Below are positions 54,069 through 62,756 of a DNA stretch of 64,000 nt, piece after piece. Position 1 is the first letter of the stretch, and the number at the start of each line of letters is the position of its first letter. Source of the stretch: Flavicella marina (GTDB lineage: Bacteria; Bacteroidota; Bacteroidia; Flavobacteriales; Flavobacteriaceae); assembly GCF_009193215.1 (NCBI RefSeq), contig NZ_VYVA01000006.1:1-64000 (forward strand), given 5' to 3'. Position numbers and translations under genes: made by a program. Under the pieces are notes generated by a model. It ran no database searches. It saw nothing but the letters and a program-made list of their open reading frames with translations, and had not been told where the DNA came from.

Positions 54069-55019
54069 TCAGTTTTGAAGCATCATTGCATCGTCTCCAA
54101 AGCTAAAACCATTGAGAAGACTAGCAATATCCATTCTTTTTTTACCTGAAATCTGCAGAGAATGTATATGTAAGAAACCATTTTTTACTGCAACTTTCAT
54201 CGTTTTTTTTGTTGCAATTATTTTTCCGATTTCATACTTGTGCTCAGCTATTTCTTTTTCTACATCAAATATTTTTAGTTTTGACTCTTTGTTCGAGGTG
54301 ATAAAATTACTCCATGCAGCTGGATATGGATTTAGACCTCTGATGAGATTGTATATGTTTTCTAATGTGTCTGACCAATCTATTTGACAAGTTGAGGTGT
54401 GAATTTTGTATGCTGATTTTGCTACTTTTTCTGGTTGAGTGCTGGTAATGACTGAATCGTTTTTGATGAGGTCTAAAGTTTCAATTACCAAATCACTACC
54501 TAAATGCATTAATTTGTCGTGAAGTACACCTACAGTTTCATTTTCAGCAATGGTAGTTTCTTTTTGTAAGATTATTTCTCCTGTGTCAATTTTATCATCT
54601 AAGAAAAATGTGGATACCCCAGTTTTTTCTTCACCATTGATAATGGCCCAATTGATTGGTGCAGCTCCTCTATAATCAGGCAACAAAGATGCGTGTAAGT
54701 TAAATGTACCTAACTCAGGCATGTTCCAAACGACCTCTGGTAACATTCTAAAAGCGACAATAATTTGAAGGTTCGCTTCTAGTGATTTTAACTCTTCTAT
54801 AAATAGAGGGTCTTTTAAATTTGTTGGTTGTAATAGTTTGAGGTTGTTTTGTACTGCGTATTTTTTTACTGCAGATTCATTTATTTTTCTTCCACGACCG
54901 GCAGGTTTGTCTGGAGCTGTAATGACTCCGACTATATTGTGGTTTTCTTTTATCAATCGATCCAATATGGCTACAGCAAAGTCAGGTGTACCCATAAATA
55001 CTATTTTTAAGTCTTTCAT
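54069..55019 (-). CDS. fmt: Methionyl-tRNA formyltransferase
   Basis: A 316-residue Fmt, which formylates initiator Met-tRNA. Motifs: VFMGTPDFAV at the N-terminus, NLHASLLPDYRGAAPINWAI (catalytic Asn/His and the folate site), DTGEIILQ, and a C-terminal OB-like domain from about residue 210. Length normal. It precedes recQ on the minus strand only at a distance; a -7 box at 55048-55055 suggests its own transcript. Confidence 0.96.
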   Translation of the reverse strand: MKDLKIVFMGTPDFAVAILDRLIKENHNIVGVITAPDKPAGRGRKINESAVKKYAVQNNLKLLQPTNLKDPLFIEELKSLEANLQIIVAFRMLPEVVWNMPELGTFNLHASLLPDYRGAAPINWAIINGEEKTGVSTFFLDDKIDTGEIILQKETTIAENETVGVLHDKLMHLGSDLVIETLDLIKNDSVITSTQPEKVAKSAYKIHTSTCQIDWSDTLENIYNLIRGLNPYPAAWSNFITSNKESKLKIFDVEKEIAEHKYEIGKIIATKKTMKVAVKNGFLHIHSLQISGKKRMDIASLLNGFSFGDDAMMLQN

Positions 55020-55047
55020 GTTTTAATAATAGAGGTGTATGCAGCTG

Positions 55048-55055
55048 CAAATATA
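55048..55055 (-). promoter_or_regulatory. Promoter -7 box of fmt
   Basis: TATATTTG on the minus strand, 28 nt before the ATG. The nearest -33-like TTTG is 26 nt upstream of the box, too far for a confident call. Confidence 0.5.
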
Positions 55056-55090
55056 AAATATCTATAGGTTGCGATTCTTTTCAAACTACT

Positions 55091-56995
55091 TTATTTAATT
55101 ATTTGGTAGTTATTATAAGGTGTTGTTTTGATTTTGTTTTGTTCGAGTAGCGCTTCAATAGCTGTCAAGACTTCTTTTTCATGATGTTCATTTAATTGCA
55201 AAACGAGTTGCCTTGAACTGATTTCTTTTGTTTTTGATACAATAGTTATTATTTGTTCTTGTATTGTTGGATTCCGTTTGGTTAGAATTCCTTTTTTCTC
55301 CAAACAACTGTCACAGATACCACAAGTGTCTTTTTTATTTTCGCCGAAATATGTTAGCAATTGTTTGTTTCTGCATTTTTGAGAATTCTCAATCAGTTCT
55401 ATCATTGCTGATGCTTTGAATGCTTTGTTTTTTTCGAGGCTCTCAATGTTTTTTGCAATGCGATTGATTGTTTTGTTGTCTTCTCTAGGTACTAAAAATC
55501 GTATTTTCGCATGGTTGTTTGCTCGATTGTATTTCAAAATCTCATCGGTTTCAAGTCTGATAAGTCCGTTTATTATCGATGCGACATCAGTTTTAAGTGA
55601 TTTTGCGATGTTGTATTCGTTAATAGTACCTTGTGTATCAAACAAACCTCCATAACTACGTAAAATATGAGTCACTAATTTTGAGAGGTTTGGGTGTTCG
55701 TCTGCATAGTCTAAAACTCGATTGCTACTTGTGGTAAATGAGATCGTACTTTTTGTTTGCTTTCCTTCAGAAAATGAAACTATGCTTTGTGTAGATAAAG
55801 TTTTAAGTGCCTGATAGGTTTTGTTGTATGGATAACCGTATTTAGAGCAAAAGGCATTGATGTCAAAAGAAAATTCATCTAGGGGTGTTTCTCCTAATGG
55901 AATTTGGTAAAATTGGTTCAGGGAAAAATATATGTTTTTTATAAATCCTATCTCAACAGAGTGTTCCTCAATTTTTTTAGCGAAAGCTGCTGTGTCTTGT
56001 TTGTTTAGTAGTGTTACAGCAAAAGCTTTTTTCCCGTCTCTACCTGCGCGACCCGCCTCTTGAATGTAGTTTTCAATGCTATTAGGGATGTTCATGTGAA
56101 TCACCACTCGAATATTCGGTTTGTCGATTCCCATACCAAAAGCATTGGTAGCGATAATTATGGGTGTCTTTTCTGTGTACCAATTTTCATAAGCTTCTTT
56201 TTTTGCTTGGTGGTTTAGTCCGCCATGGTAATAGGTAGTTTTAAAACCTTGAGTCGAAAGTAGGTCGGCTATTTTTTTTGTTTCATTTCTGGTTGAAACA
56301 TAGATAATGGTCGGTGCAACAATTTTTGTGAGTATTTGTTTGATTTTAAAAATTTTGTCTTCTACTTCGAAAAATTGATACGCTAGGTTTTTTCTTTCAA
56401 AGGAAGTTTTGAAAATTTTAGGAGCTTCTATTGCTAATTGCAAAATAATATCGTCTAGCACCTTGGGAGTTGCTGTTGCTGTCAGCGAAATGATAGGTGT
56501 TGACGGTATAAGTTCAGTAAGTTTATTTAATTTTAAGTATGAAGGTCTAAAATCATGCCCCCATTCAGAAACGCAATGAGCTTCGTCGATTGCAATTAAG
56601 TTTATGTTTAGTTGTTTTATCTTTTCTTGGATCAGCGCTGATTCAAATTTCTCAGGTGACAAATACAAGAATTTTATGTTATTGTTTTGAATGTTGTCAA
56701 ACAATACAATAGTTTCATCAGTAGAAATTGCTTGGTTCAAGGCTACAGCTTTGATGTTTTTGTGCCTCAAATTATCTACCTGGTCTTCCATGAGGGCAAG
56801 TAGTGGAGAAATTACCAAACAGACACCATCCATCACAAGAGCAGGAATCTGATAACAAATTGATTTCCCACCTCCAGTAGGCAGAAGAACAACTGAGTTA
56901 TTGCCTTCTAATACATTTGAAATGATAGCTTCTTGCAGAGGACGAAATTCATCGTGACCCCAGTATGTTTTTAATATGTTTTTTATATCCTTCAG
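55091..56995 (-). CDS. recQ: ATP-dependent DNA helicase RecQ, apparent CTG start
   Basis: A 634-residue RecQ if started at the CTG at 56995. The extra 53 codons before the first GTG/ATG (56836) encode motif 0 (YWGHDEFRPLQ, residues 11-21) and Walker A (PTGGGKS, about 39-45), which are essential for a helicase. Further motifs are AIDEAHCVSEWGHDF, the LTATAT region, QEAGRAGRDGK, and the zinc site CRNKQLL...CGICDSC. There is no HRDC domain. No ATG, GTG or TTG lies between the upstream in-frame stop (57026-57028) and the conserved motifs, so initiation at CTG (or another weak codon) is inferred. That in-frame stop is the stop codon of the upstream ATPase gene. Confidence 0.85.
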   Translation of the reverse strand: MKDIKNILKTYWGHDEFRPLQEAIISNVLEGNNSVVLLPTGGGKSICYQIPALVMDGVCLVISPLLALMEDQVDNLRHKNIKAVALNQAISTDETIVLFDNIQNNNIKFLYLSPEKFESALIQEKIKQLNINLIAIDEAHCVSEWGHDFRPSYLKLNKLTELIPSTPIISLTATATPKVLDDIILQLAIEAPKIFKTSFERKNLAYQFFEVEDKIFKIKQILTKIVAPTIIYVSTRNETKKIADLLSTQGFKTTYYHGGLNHQAKKEAYENWYTEKTPIIIATNAFGMGIDKPNIRVVIHMNIPNSIENYIQEAGRAGRDGKKAFAVTLLNKQDTAAFAKKIEEHSVEIGFIKNIYFSLNQFYQIPLGETPLDEFSFDINAFCSKYGYPYNKTYQALKTLSTQSIVSFSEGKQTKSTISFTTSSNRVLDYADEHPNLSKLVTHILRSYGGLFDTQGTINEYNIAKSLKTDVASIINGLIRLETDEILKYNRANNHAKIRFLVPREDNKTINRIAKNIESLEKNKAFKASAMIELIENSQKCRNKQLLTYFGENKKDTCGICDSCLEKKGILTKRNPTIQEQIITIVSKTKEISSRQLVLQLNEHHEKEVLTAIEALLEQNKIKTTPYNNYQIIK

Positions 56996-57025
56996 AGCTG
57001 TAAAATTTAAACTAAAGTAAAATAT

Positions 57026-57556
57026 TTAAATCGAGTTTATAATAAAATTCACCCGATTTTCAGGAGTATCGAATGGTATTTCAATTGGGTTGTAACCTTC
57101 TTTTTTATAACTCTCTAAAAGGTTTTTGTGGATGTCTTTGGCTTGTTCAAATGACTCATAGCGCTCATTGTCAGTTGTGTGTATCTCTTTCCAAGGCGGA
57201 CAAATAAATACTTTTTGATATTTTTTCTCATTTAAGACTTCAGAGAAGTCAATATCATGTGTTGTGTCCGAAAAATCAAGATAAGCAATAATGTCGATAA
57301 TGCCTCGATCAAAAAAAACGAGATTATCAGTTTTGCTTTCAGCTTGAAGAAATTGATCTATGCGTTTGTTTAATAAAATTTCACTGAATTTAATTGGGGA
57401 AGAGAGAAACAAATGTTCAACACCCTTGGCTCTTGCTTCAAGAATTACTTCTCTTGAAATTTCATCCATACATGTATACCCTTCTTGTTGTAGTGTTTTG
57501 ATTAAGGTGGATTTTCCTGTACTTGGTCCTCCGGTGATAACAATTTTTTGTTGCAT
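57026..57556 (-). CDS. P-loop ATPase, NadR/AAA_28-like
   Basis: A 176-residue P-loop protein. Walker A is ITGGPSTGKSTL (about residues 6-17), Walker B-like LVFFDRGIID, and the ERYESFEQAKDIHKNLLESY helix is near the C-terminus. It resembles the AAA_28 or NadR-kinase-like family of small nucleotide-binding proteins. A kinase role on a nucleoside is possible but not shown. Its stop codon is in the same frame as, and directly before, the recQ open frame, with 30 nt to the inferred recQ CTG. Confidence 0.85.
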   Translation of the reverse strand: MQQKIVITGGPSTGKSTLIKTLQQEGYTCMDEISREVILEARAKGVEHLFLSSPIKFSEILLNKRIDQFLQAESKTDNLVFFDRGIIDIIAYLDFSDTTHDIDFSEVLNEKKYQKVFICPPWKEIHTTDNERYESFEQAKDIHKNLLESYKKEGYNPIEIPFDTPENRVNFIINSI

Positions 57557-57721
57557 AAAACAAAGGTACTGATTTTTGAAAAGTGAATCAGCTTAGCTCC
57601 GAAAAAGCATGATATTCTTATGAGTAATATTCGTTTTTGTAACACTTTAATAAGTCGTAGTTTTAATGTAATTTTGTCAACCTTGAAAATTGAATCAATT
57701 CGTTAAAGAAAATAGAATATA

Positions 57722-58003
57722 ATGAGCAAACAATCAGAGTTTTATGATAAGTTGAAGAAGAGTTTAGATGAAACAACTACGTTTCCATCAACCTATCTTT
57801 ATAAATTTATTGTACCTACATCAAAAAATCAATTGCAAGAAGTGAAAACCATTTTCGATATAAGTGGGGCAGTTATCAATACAAAAGCTTCAAAAACGAA
57901 TAAATATGTAAGTGTTTCGATTCGAGTACAAGTGAAAAGTTCGGAAGAAGTAATTGCCAAATACCAAGAAGTTTCTTCGATAGAGGGTATTATTTCTTTG
58001 TGA
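57722..58003 (+). CDS. DUF493 (YbeD-like) protein
   Basis: A 93-residue protein of the DUF493/YbeD family, an ACT-like small fold. It has FPSTYLYKFIVPTSKNQL, KTNKYVSVSIRVQVKSSEEVIAKY and a C-terminal hydrophobic IEGIISL. Function unknown. A TAATTTTG box lies 45 nt upstream (57669-57676). It precedes the chaperone cluster on the same strand but probably has a separate promoter. Confidence 0.92.
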   Translation: MSKQSEFYDKLKKSLDETTTFPSTYLYKFIVPTSKNQLQEVKTIFDISGAVINTKASKTNKYVSVSIRVQVKSSEEVIAKYQEVSSIEGIISL

Positions 58004-58071
58004 TTTATTTAACACGAATTTACTTAGTCTTAAGATATCTTTCAAAACTAAAATATCAACCTAATTATCCT

Positions 58072-58079
58072 TATTTTTG
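58072..58079 (+). promoter_or_regulatory. Promoter -7 box of the SurA/PpiC cluster
   Basis: TATTTTTG, 21 nt before the ATG at 58101. It overlaps an in-frame TTG at 58077, which is thereby excluded as a start. Confidence 0.55.
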
Positions 58080-58100
58080 ACCAGTATTAATAAAAATTTT

Positions 58101-59978
58101 ATGATTAAAAATTTCAAAACCTTTTCGATTTTTTTATTGTTTTCTTTAGTTGTTACAGCACAGAAAGAAAAAGTTTTATTAAAAATAGACAAAGAACCGG
58201 TATATGCATCTGAGTTCAAACGTTTGTTTGGTAAAAACCAAAACTTGAAAATTCAAAACGAACCGTCAAGTATTGATGATGACATGCAACTCTTTGTCGA
58301 TTATAAACTAAAAATACTTGAAGCCGAAGCATTGCAATTAGATACGGTGTCTTCGTATATTGAAGAGTTGGCGAGGTATAGAAATCAGTTGGCTTTACCT
58401 TATTTAAATGATGATAGTCAGTTAGATAGTTTGACTAGAGAAGCATACGAACGCAGTTTAACTGAAGTTCGTGCAAGTCATATTTTAATTAGAGTAGAGG
58501 AAAACGCAACAGATACAGTAGCTGCTTATCAAAAAATTTCGGCATTGCGAGACAGAATTGTGCAAGGCGAAGATTTTGAAAAGGTAGCTAAAGAAAATTC
58601 TCAAGATCCTAGTGCTAAAAGTAATGGAGGCGATTTAGGATATTTTTCTGTTTTTAGAATGGTGTATCCTTTTGAATGTGCTGCGTATGCGACAGAAAAA
58701 GGAAAAGTTTCTGAGATTTTTAGATCTCAATTCGGCTATCATATTTTAAAAGTTACGGATGTCAGAGATTCTCAAGGTGAGATGGAAGTAGCTCATATCA
58801 TGATTCGAGATACAACAGCAGCTGGTGCTCAGACCATCGATAAAGTTTTCAGAGAACTTTTAAAGGAAGATAATTTTGAAGAGTTGGCAAAAAAATACTC
58901 TGATGATAAGAGAAGTGCTCAAAATGGCGGAAGACTAAATAAGTTTACGATCGGTGCCATGCCGGTACCCTTCGGAGAAAAAAGTTTTGAGTTGTCTGAA
59001 AACAATAAGTATTCGAATCCATTTAGAACGGATTATGGATGGCATATTGTAAAATACATTCAACATTACCCTGTAAAAAGTTTTGATGCTGTAGAAAAAG
59101 AATTTCGTCAAAAAACCAAAAGAGATTCAAGGTCGAAGACACTTGCGAATCCAGTTTTGGTTCGACTTAAAAAAGAATATGCGATTCAAATAAACGAAGC
59201 AGCAAAAAAAGATTTCGAAAATCCTAGTTTTACGGTTAATGACAGTATAAATAAATGGCTGATAACTATAGAAAAAGATACCCTAATGCAAAAAGATTTT
59301 TATGGGTATATCATGAATAGGAGACATAAAAAAGCTCTTGAAAATTTTCAACCTTTTTTAGATGAGGAGATATTAAATTATTACAAAGAACATCTTGAAG
59401 AAACGAACGAAGAATTTAAGTATTTGTTTCAAGAGTATAAATACGGGTTGTTGATGTTTGATTTGATGAAATTAGAAATCTGGGATAAAGCTCAAAATGA
59501 TACCATAGGATTGCAAGAGTTTTATCAATTACATAAAACTGACTATATCAAGCCAGCACTTTATACATCAGCTATTGTAAGTACGAAAGACTCTAAACAG
59601 GTAGCTACGCTAAAGGCAACAATTTCTAAAGCTGATAGCGTTAGCGTAATTCAAGAAGAAATGGTTGCTGTGGAAAATGTTTTATTAAAAAGTGGTAGCT
59701 TTGAAAAGGACAATGCAATTTTCCCAGAAGGAGTAGATTATTCGTTAGGCGCAATTTCTGTTCTTAAGGATGGAGACTATACGGTTCTTGTTAAAGTTTT
59801 CGAAGTGCAAGAAGCGAAACAAGAAGAATTTGATGATGTTAAAGGAAAAGTGACAAGTGATTATCAAAATGAAATTCAAGAAAAATGGTTGACTGGTTTG
59901 CGCAATAAACATAAGGTTAAGATATACAAACGTAGGGTAAAAGAGTTGGCCTCTGAAATGGAAGTTTATAGTGAATAA
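58101..59978 (+). CDS. Periplasmic peptidyl-prolyl isomerase with two parvulin domains
   Basis: A 625-residue exported protein (signal peptide about 1-21). Parvulin domain 1 covers about residues 120-220 (EVRASHILIRVE ... GYHILKV), and domain 2 about 227-325 (MEVAHIMIRDTT ... YGWHIVKYI). About 300 residues of helical C-terminal region follow. This is a SurA/PpiD-like folding factor for outer-membrane proteins by family. The next gene's GTG overlaps its stop by 8 nt, forming a three-gene run of related chaperones. Confidence 0.9.
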   Translation: MIKNFKTFSIFLLFSLVVTAQKEKVLLKIDKEPVYASEFKRLFGKNQNLKIQNEPSSIDDDMQLFVDYKLKILEAEALQLDTVSSYIEELARYRNQLALPYLNDDSQLDSLTREAYERSLTEVRASHILIRVEENATDTVAAYQKISALRDRIVQGEDFEKVAKENSQDPSAKSNGGDLGYFSVFRMVYPFECAAYATEKGKVSEIFRSQFGYHILKVTDVRDSQGEMEVAHIMIRDTTAAGAQTIDKVFRELLKEDNFEELAKKYSDDKRSAQNGGRLNKFTIGAMPVPFGEKSFELSENNKYSNPFRTDYGWHIVKYIQHYPVKSFDAVEKEFRQKTKRDSRSKTLANPVLVRLKKEYAIQINEAAKKDFENPSFTVNDSINKWLITIEKDTLMQKDFYGYIMNRRHKKALENFQPFLDEEILNYYKEHLEETNEEFKYLFQEYKYGLLMFDLMKLEIWDKAQNDTIGLQEFYQLHKTDYIKPALYTSAIVSTKDSKQVATLKATISKADSVSVIQEEMVAVENVLLKSGSFEKDNAIFPEGVDYSLGAISVLKDGDYTVLVKVFEVQEAKQEEFDDVKGKVTSDYQNEIQEKWLTGLRNKHKVKIYKRRVKELASEMEVYSE

Positions 59979-60825
59979 ATTATTTGGTTATTTAGCGGTT
60001 TTATTGATTTTCTCGTCTTGTGATTTGTTAAGCAAAAAGCAACCGAAAAAATCATCAAAAATAATTGCGAAGGTTGGTACTTACCAATTGCACGAGGAAG
60101 ATCTTGAGTTGATTTTTCCTGATAATATTTCCAAAAACGATAGTGCTGCTGTTGCAGCTAATATTATTGAATCTTGGGCCAAGAAAAAACTTCTCATGGA
60201 AAAGGCTCGAGTGAACTTGCCTGAAAAAAATGCAGAATTAGAGTTGTTGGTTGAGCGGTATAGAGAAGATTTGTTTATCAATTCTTTTAAAAAAGCATTG
60301 GTTGCCAAAGAGCTAGACACTGTGGTTTCTTATGAAGAGATGGTTGCTTTTTATGATGAAAACAAAGAGAGTTTTCGAATTAATGAGGAGTTGGTGAAGT
60401 TTAAATATATTGAGGTGAAACCGACACATAAGAAAAGACTAACCTATAAAAGAATGTTAGTGTCGAAGTCTCGAAATGATTTATTTATGTTGGATGAAGA
60501 AAATGAAGAGTTAGAATCTTCGTTTTTGAGTGATTCTTTGTGGTTTCGTTACAAAGATGTCCAAAATAAATTACCAGTTTTGAAGTTATATAATAAATCA
60601 ACGGTGTTAAAACCAAAGAAATTAATTTCTAAAAAGCACAATGGTAATATGTATTATATATACATAAATGATGTTTTGGAAAGAAATGAAATTGCACCGA
60701 TAAGGTATATTTCTGAGACGATTGAGAAAATGGTAATTCAGAAGAGAAAGTTGCAATTGATAAACAAGGTTGAAGAGGTGTTAATCGATGACGCTAAAAA
60801 AAATAAACAATTTGAAATATATTAA
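59971..60825 (+). CDS. SurA-like lipoprotein without parvulin domain, GTG start
   Basis: A 284-residue lipoprotein. The signal peptide ends in IFSSC (C17). The mature part shows the helical N-domain pattern of SurA-type chaperones (AKVGTYQLHEEDLELIF, ESWAKKKLLMEKA, EMVAFYDENKESF) but lacks a recognisable parvulin domain with its paired HILI/FGYHI elements. It starts at GTG, overlapping the upstream stop by 8 nt with no better start in frame, and the next gene begins 1 nt after its stop. It is probably a tethered chaperone working with its neighbours (inference). Confidence 0.8.
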   Translation: MNKLFGYLAVLLIFSSCDLLSKKQPKKSSKIIAKVGTYQLHEEDLELIFPDNISKNDSAAVAANIIESWAKKKLLMEKARVNLPEKNAELELLVERYREDLFINSFKKALVAKELDTVVSYEEMVAFYDENKESFRINEELVKFKYIEVKPTHKKRLTYKRMLVSKSRNDLFMLDEENEELESSFLSDSLWFRYKDVQNKLPVLKLYNKSTVLKPKKLISKKHNGNMYYIYINDVLERNEIAPIRYISETIEKMVIQKRKLQLINKVEEVLIDDAKKNKQFEIY

Positions 60826-60826
60826 A

Positions 60827-62176
60827 ATGATTAAAAAATCAATATTGCTTTTACCAATGGTTTTTATGTTTTTTTGTGTGCAAGCACAAAAAATCAAGGT
60901 AGATGGTGTTGCAGTGGTAGTAGGAGAAAATATTGTTTTGGAATCTGATGTACAGAAATTCAAACAGGAGGTCTATAATAGTAGTGAAGGGAAGGTTGAG
61001 TTGTCTGACTGTGAAATGTTAGAACAAATAATGCTGCAAAAATTATTGGCACATCATGCGGTGATTGATAGTGTGCTAGTTTCAGAAGTAGAAGTTGAAT
61101 CTGGAGTTGAACGAAATATTGCATATTTAAAACAACAACTGGGTTCTATCGAAAAGGTATACACGATGTATGGTTTCGATGATGAAGATGATTTACGAAA
61201 AGAATTGTTGAAAATCGAAAAAGAGAACATGTTGATCCAGAGAGAAAAACAAAGCGTTGTGTCTGAGGTTACAGTTACACCGGAAGAAGTTCGTGTTTAT
61301 TTTAGAAGTTTAGAATCGCAAAACAATTTACCTGAATTTGGTGCTGAAATAGAGATGTCTCAAATAGTAATGCATGTCACACCTTCAAAAGAAGAGAATG
61401 ATAAGGTAATAGAAAAGTTGAATGATATCCGAAAAGATATCTTAAACGGTTCTAGTATGCGTATGAAAGCGGTATTGTACTCAGAAGATCCTGGGGTGAC
61501 ACAGAATGGTGGTAAGTACACATTAACTCGAGAAAGTCAATTCGTAAAAGAATTTAAAGAAATTGCATTTAGTTTAGATGAAGGAGAGGTTTCAGAGCCT
61601 TTTAAATCTGATTTTGGATACCATATTATCCAATTAGAAAAGATAAAAGGACAGGAGCGAGATGTACGTCACGTATTGATTCAGCCTAAAGTAAATGAAA
61701 AACAATTAAGAGCTGCGGAAGAAAAAATATCAAATATAAGAGATAGTATTCTGGCAGAAGATCTAACGTTTGAGAAAGCTGTTATAAAGTATTCTCAAGA
61801 CAAAGGTACAAGACAAAACAAAGGTATTATTATCAACCCACAATCGAATGATTCTAAGTTTGAATTAACTCGTATGGATCCTGCTTTGTATGGTAGAGTT
61901 AGTTCATTGAAGAAAGGAGATATTTCAGAACCTTTTTATGATGAAACGAGAGAAGGTCTTAAGATGTTTAAGATTATTTTACTGCGTAATAAAACAGAAG
62001 CGCATCAAGCAGATTTCACAAAAGATTATGTGAAAATTCAGCAGATGACCTTACAAAAGAAACAAGAAGATACGATGACCAAATGGTACAAAGATCGTGT
62101 TGATGAAACTTTTGTGAAGATTGGTGAAGCGAATCAGCAATGTAGTTTTGAGTACCCTTGGGGTATGGAACATTAA
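60827..62176 (+). CDS. surA: SurA-type periplasmic peptidyl-prolyl isomerase
   Basis: A 449-residue exported protein (signal peptide ending CVQAQ). The SurA N-domain (VDGVAVVVGENIVLESDVQKF) is followed by parvulin domain 1 (about 173-264: EIEMSQIVMHV ... FGYHIIQL) and a second parvulin-like domain (about 278-385: RDVRHVLIQPK). Length and layout match SurA, which escorts outer-membrane proteins across the periplasm. The ATG at 60827 is 1 nt after the previous stop; a longer in-frame start at 60788 would overlap that gene and spoil the signal peptide. A terminator follows. Confidence 0.9.
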   Translation: MIKKSILLLPMVFMFFCVQAQKIKVDGVAVVVGENIVLESDVQKFKQEVYNSSEGKVELSDCEMLEQIMLQKLLAHHAVIDSVLVSEVEVESGVERNIAYLKQQLGSIEKVYTMYGFDDEDDLRKELLKIEKENMLIQREKQSVVSEVTVTPEEVRVYFRSLESQNNLPEFGAEIEMSQIVMHVTPSKEENDKVIEKLNDIRKDILNGSSMRMKAVLYSEDPGVTQNGGKYTLTRESQFVKEFKEIAFSLDEGEVSEPFKSDFGYHIIQLEKIKGQERDVRHVLIQPKVNEKQLRAAEEKISNIRDSILAEDLTFEKAVIKYSQDKGTRQNKGIIINPQSNDSKFELTRMDPALYGRVSSLKKGDISEPFYDETREGLKMFKIILLRNKTEAHQADFTKDYVKIQQMTLQKKQEDTMTKWYKDRVDETFVKIGEANQQCSFEYPWGMEH

Positions 62177-62212
62177 AAAAAAGAGCGTTGTTTTTACAAC
62201 GTTCTTTTTTTT
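62174..62212. terminator. Terminator after the SurA cluster
   Basis: AAAGAGCGTTGT pairs with ACAACGTTCTTT (one wobble) with A- and T-runs; it also lies at the 3' end of convergent rsmD. Confidence 0.85.
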
Positions 62213-62214
62213 GT

Positions 62215-62751
62215 TTAGTTTTCAAAAAAACTAAATACATTACCACCATATCTTTTTTGGTAACTAAAGTTTTTATGCTCGCTTAAGTCGGTTTGATTTG
62301 AATGTTCGATTATCAGAAGGCCGTCGTCATTTAAGAGTTGTTTTTCAAATACAATACTGGCAATTTTTGAAAAATCTTCTTTTGAAAAATCGTAAGGAGG
62401 GTCTGCAAAAACAATATCTGATTGAAGCTTTGTTTTGTCTAAAAATTTATAGACATCTGATTTGATTGTGTTTATGTTGAAGTCAAATTCTTTGTTTATT
62501 TGGTTGATGAATTTTATACAACCATAATGTTGATCGACAGAAGTGATGTTATCTGTTCCTCTAGAGGCAAACTCAAAACTTATATTTCCAGTTCCTGAAA
62601 ATAAATCTAAAACAGAGATATCCTCAAAGTAATAGCTATTGTTTAATATGTTAAATAACGATTCTTTTGCCATGTCTGTTGTGGGTCGAACCGGTAAGTT
62701 TTTAGGGGCGCTTAATCTACGTCCTTTGTATTTTCCTGATATTATTCTCAT
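62215..62751 (-). CDS. rsmD: 16S rRNA guanine-966 N2-methyltransferase
   Basis: A 178-residue RsmD. The N-terminal MRIISGKYKGRRLSAP and RPTTDMAKESLFNIL are diagnostic. SAM motif LDLFSGTGNISFE and the catalytic FADPPYDF are intact. It acts on 16S rRNA in 30S particles. It follows the DUF3822 gene by 5 nt, a frequent pairing in flavobacteria. Confidence 0.96.
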   Translation of the reverse strand: MRIISGKYKGRRLSAPKNLPVRPTTDMAKESLFNILNNSYYFEDISVLDLFSGTGNISFEFASRGTDNITSVDQHYGCIKFINQINKEFDFNINTIKSDVYKFLDKTKLQSDIVFADPPYDFSKEDFSKIASIVFEKQLLNDDGLLIIEHSNQTDLSEHKNFSYQKRYGGNVFSFFEN

Positions 62752-62756
62752 ATGGG

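Noticed and set aside
55091-56836. RecQ as a truncated pseudogene lacking Walker A
   Set aside because: The missing motifs are present in frame directly upstream; only the start codon is unusual.
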